Shown piece after piece: positions 60,746-64,000 of a DNA stretch of 64,000 nucleotides. This DNA comes from Emmonsiellopsis sp. PD_33 (lineage: Eukaryota; Ascomycota; Eurotiomycetes; Onygenales; Ajellomycetaceae), in assembly GCA_032988165.1 (NCBI GenBank), contig JANTQF010000031.1, forward strand, positions 62,001 to 126,000. The letters are read 5' to 3'. The translations under genes and the position numbers were made by a program. Under the pieces are notes generated by a model. That model saw only the letters and a program-made list of their open reading frames with translations, had not been told where the DNA came from and made no database searches. Position 1 is the stretch's first letter. Every line of letters starts with the position of its first letter.

Positions 60746-61557
60746 TTAGGGTTGGAACTAGGGCCTTTGGGCAATGAAAAGTAATAATATTTGATAATGC
60801 TTGCTGATGCAAATCTCCTAATTTAAAATTATTATATGGTGTGTGGCAGGGCTGCTACTGGCTTGACACCATTAGTAACACACATGATTATAATTAGGTA
60901 ATATTGTGGTATTCCTGGTTCTATTTGGTCCCATATATAGATAATGGGACCAAATGGGATCAGAACTGAAAAGATAGATATATAATATAATTTATGAGTA
61001 AAATATTTCTTTATAATATGATTCTGAACTAATTTATCTATACTATAACATGATATAGTATCTATATTAAAGTGATTTTACATAAAAAGGGACTAATATA
61101 TTAAGTAAAATGATAAGGGTATACTTTAATCCTGGTCCTAATATGGTCTCAGCAGCCAGTCTAATAGTAATAAATAGAAGCATTATTTTGTATTAGATTC
61201 TATTTCTCTCTTCTAATATCATATCAGACTTACTGATGATAATAGGTGAGAGAGGTCAACAGAGTCTCTTAAACTTGTATTTGATATTGAAGGTGTAAAT
61301 AAATGTAGATATAACTATTTTAATCTATTTCCTTTATTAGTCTTTACTCTGTCCTTTGTAGTGTGTTTTTCTCTTATTTTCACACTCATTCTGGCATTTT
61401 TAAGATGGATTTTAGACTTACCAGAGTGTGTTATAGAATGGTTGCTGAGAGGAAGTTTTTTATATGTAAAGAATACTTATCTATATCTCTCTGCCTTGTC
61501 TATTCCTTGTTACTATGATAATCTCATGTGAATTTAATATTTACCTTGTAACACTTC
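60746..61557. other. Unidentified AT-rich sequence, possibly a solo LTR at its right end
   Basis: No coding frame. The last part before 61557 ends ..cttgtaaca, LTR-like, with aataaat signals upstream (about 61170). I could not find a partner copy in the window. Confidence 0.25.
60923..60955. repeat. 12 bp perfect inverted repeat with 9 nt loop
   Basis: ATTTGGTCCCAT at 60923-60934 returns as ATGGGACCAAAT at 60944-60955. It could be a hairpin or the meeting of two transposon ends. Confidence 0.6.
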
Positions 61558-61628
61558 AACCCTCTATTGCCTCCCTATCTCTCATGTGATCAGGGTTTAG
61601 AGACTAAACCCTTTTAGAAGAAGATAAT
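61558..61628 (+). other. Probable 3' remnant of GB internal region with polypurine tract
   Basis: Short stretch directly before the right LTR, ending ttttagaagaagataat. The purine run is where plus-strand priming would occur in an LTR element. Too short to confirm by itself. Confidence 0.4.
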
Positions 61629-62091
61629 TATCATGCTCTTACACTGGTGATATATTATTCTACTGGTCAGATATCCTGCAACTATAAGCTCATTAAACTT
61701 TATTATATATATTATCATATATATTATCATAGAGTTCTGCCTGGGCCTAGCTGAAGCATAGTGTCATAGATAGATCTAGTAGCTCTGAGGAGCTCCATAT
61801 AGATAGTTACTAACCTTCTAGACTTGCTGAAGGTTAGTGATTTATTTACTAATCTATCTAATATTTGGAAATCCTCTCACCTATTTACCTATATATTCCC
61901 CTCTTTATGATATCAAAATATCTATCTCCTTTAGTCTAGTAAAGCTCTCATTAATAAACTCTACCTCTCTAAGCTCTGAATAGTCTAATTTACTCATCAG
62001 CTCCTCATCCCTTCTGAGCATCAACTGATACAGTGCCATCTCTATTTCTAATATAATAGTATTATTGCTTAGATATTAGAGTGTGCTTACA
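61629..62091 (+). repeat. 3' LTR of GB (LTR copy 3)
   Basis: 463 bp starting TATCATGCTCTTACACTGGT and ending GTGTGCTTACA. It pairs with 32707-33166 and is followed by the decayed duplication TTTTT. Confidence 0.85.
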
Positions 62092-64000
62092 TTTTTCTCT
62101 TAAATCTCTATAATGCCTCAGCTACATTTCAAACTTATATCAACTAGATGCTTTAGGGCCTACTCAACATCTCATACATTATTTATCTTGATAATATTCT
62201 TATCTTTTCAGATATTGAAGAAGAGTATAAGGAGCACATTCAATAGATTTTAGAATATCTCTAGTAATATGATTTTTTTACTAAGGAATCAAAGTGTACA
62301 TTCTTTACCTAGAAAGTGGAATTTCTTGGGTTTATAGTGGGTGTCAATGGAGTCTATATGAATCAAACTTATATAGCTATCATCTTGGAATGGCCTGAAC
62401 CACATATATTTCAAGAAGTGCAAGTTTTTCTAGGTTTTATAAATTTTTACTGGAAATTTATATACACTTATTCTTAAATAACAACTCCTATAACTAAGTT
62501 ACTTAAGGATAGTGTTAAAGGCAAGAAACCTGGGCCATTTCATTTCACTGAAGATGTCAAGGCAGTATTAACTACAATTAAAAAGATCTTTGTAGAAGCA
62601 ACACTTCTTAATCATTTTAACCCTAATTAATCTATTCAACTGAAGATAGATGCCTCTAAATTTAGCATTTATAGAATATTATTTTAATTAATGGAAAACT
62701 CAAATTAAAATGAGTTTAATAGATGAGAAGACTTCTATCCACTTACAACTTATAGGTGAGACTAGGCTTCAGTAGCTTTCTTTTCAAGAAAATTGAATTT
62801 AATATAATAATAGTATAATATGCATGATTAAGAACTCCTCATAATTATTAAATTATTCAAAACTTAGTAATACTACCTACAGGGTAGTAATTTTCCTATT
62901 TAAGTTCTTTCAGATCATATGAATTTATATTATTTCTTTACCACTAAGAAACTATCTGCAAGATAGGCTAGATGGGCTGAGTTATTATCTAAATATAATT
63001 TTTATATTCATTATCATCCTGGCTAGCTTAACCCAGCCAATATGCCTTCATAATGACTGGACTATAAAATAGTCCTGCAGGAGGAAGATGTCAATGGAGC
63101 ACTTCCTACATTGCAGAAAAAACTAACTGTATGAGATTTAATTATATCTAGTTATAGATCTCAATTTAGAGCTGCAGAGGCTACTTCAGACAGTCAAATT
63201 AGTAATATTAAACTAACTGGAATAATAATACTTAATAAAGTTAGTACTTACAGTCTAAAACATCTCATACTACATCTGACTGCTATAAATACTACTTCAG
63301 ATAAAATAGGCTATAAACTTCCCTTCAAGATGCTTCAGAAATTCATAAAGAAGGTATAAGATAGAGACATCTTTTATATATCTTAATTTTAAGAGCTAAA
63401 AGGTTGTGAAGAACCCAGGTTGAATTCAAATAGCAGACTTGAAGATTCAAAGCTGACAGCTAAGTTGAAAGAATGATTAATAGAAGATTATAACCTTCTA
63501 ACATTCAATGAATCTATTTTTATTTCTACTAGTAGAGCTCTAAGATAAGAGTTACTATAAATTCATCATAATGATTTATATGCAGATCACTTTGGTATAA
63601 TAAAAATTAAAGAACTACTTTAAAGAAAGTATTATTAGAAGAAAATTCATCAGGACATTTTAGAGTTTATCAACACATATAATATCTATAAAAGAGTAAA
63701 GTTACTAAAATACTACTCATATAGCATCTTGTCAGCTCTGCCTATTCCTGATCATCTCTGGAAATTAATATCAATGAATTTCATTATTGACCTGCCTAAG
63801 TCTCAATTTAAAGATTAAAAATATGATAGTATCTTGATCATTGTGGACCATTTTACTAAAATGACTAAATATATTCCTTATTTGAAGACTATTAAAGTAC
63901 TAGAGCTTGCTGAACTTTTCATAAATTTTATTATCTATAAATATGATCCTTCATCATCATTAATAACAGACTGTAGGTCCTTATTTATCAGTTATTTTTA
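62092..64000 (+). pseudogene. pol: GA RT C-terminal half, RNase H and integrase (Ty3/gypsy), runs off the window
   Basis: Continues 32706. NASATFQTYIN, then YLDNILIFSDIEEEYKEHI (about 62183-62240), where the catalytic YLDD has become YLDN by a G-to-A change. FLGFINFYWKF follows, and KKPGPFHFTEDVKAVLTTIK at about 62525-62585. RNase H: QLKIDASKFSIY, then LLIIIKLFKTWRYYLQGSNF and ARQARWAELLSKYNFYIHYH (62970-63030). Integrase: a zinc-binding HHNDLYADHFGIIKIKELL...INTYNIYKRVK region (63560-63700; cysteines lost), then the core MNFIIDLPKS, SILIIVDHFTKMTKYIP and SSSLITDCRSLF (63770-63995), showing the first two catalytic Asp positions. The rest lies outside. Confidence 0.88.

Larger units (their letters stand above)
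32707..62091 (+). mobile_element. GB: gypsy LTR element inserted in GA, now a 29.4 kb composite
   Basis: It is bounded by LTRs of 460 and 463 bp and a 5 bp duplication. Inside are its gag and protease start (to 34307), X copy 2, a truncated hAT gene, unidentified sequence, and about 70 bp of probable GB 3' end before the right LTR. The GB RT, RNase H and integrase are missing, so a large deletion or rearrangement followed insertion. Confidence 0.7.

Overview
The window looks like a filamentous ascomycete (Pezizomycotina, perhaps Eurotiales). It carries small spliced genes with 70-120 bp GT-AG introns, then a long AT-rich tract with the marks of repeat-induced point mutation (RIP). It splits at about 7.08 kb into two compartments.

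Left compartment (1-7.07 kb, balanced composition, ordinary genes): the 3' part of an uncharacterised spliced gene (+), an intronless STEEP1/CXorf56-family zinc-finger gene (+), a four-exon essential myosin light chain gene of the Cdc4/Mlc1 type (-), and an F-box protein gene (+) whose last third is shifted into another frame.

Right compartment (7.1-64 kb, AT-rich): almost no CG dinucleotides, and old coding frames full of TAA/TAG/TGA. It is a nest of transposons. The outer shell is a Ty3/gypsy LTR retrotransposon, here called GA (5' LTR at 7830-8289, gag, protease, RT, RNase H, integrase, running off the right edge). A 22.3 kb DNA element, here called X (9073-31370), sits in the gag of GA, bounded by short terminal inverted repeats and a TA duplication. 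A second gypsy element, GB (LTRs 32707-33166 and 61629-62091), sits in the RT of GA with a 5 bp duplication. GB contains a second copy of X (34308-57032). The right end of that copy abuts a truncated hAT transposase, followed by unidentified degenerate sequence.

X is the most interesting object. Ignoring the stops, its minus strand encodes a Plavaka-type transposase and, upstream on the same strand, a complete SNF2-family ATPase. Its plus strand has at least three unrecognised gene-like tracts. Between them lie many tandem arrays, including a 72 bp satellite present twice in opposite orientation. The second X copy also carries a 368 bp GC-rich hAT-type MITE with an 8 bp target duplication, inserted in the DExH box of the SNF2 gene. 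The MITE escaped the CpG loss around it. The implied order is GA, then X and GB into GA, RIP-like decay, then a rearrangement that joined GB to X copy 2 and the MITE insertion. Family assignments in the repeats come from reading degenerate frames by eye and from remembered family motifs, not from searches.
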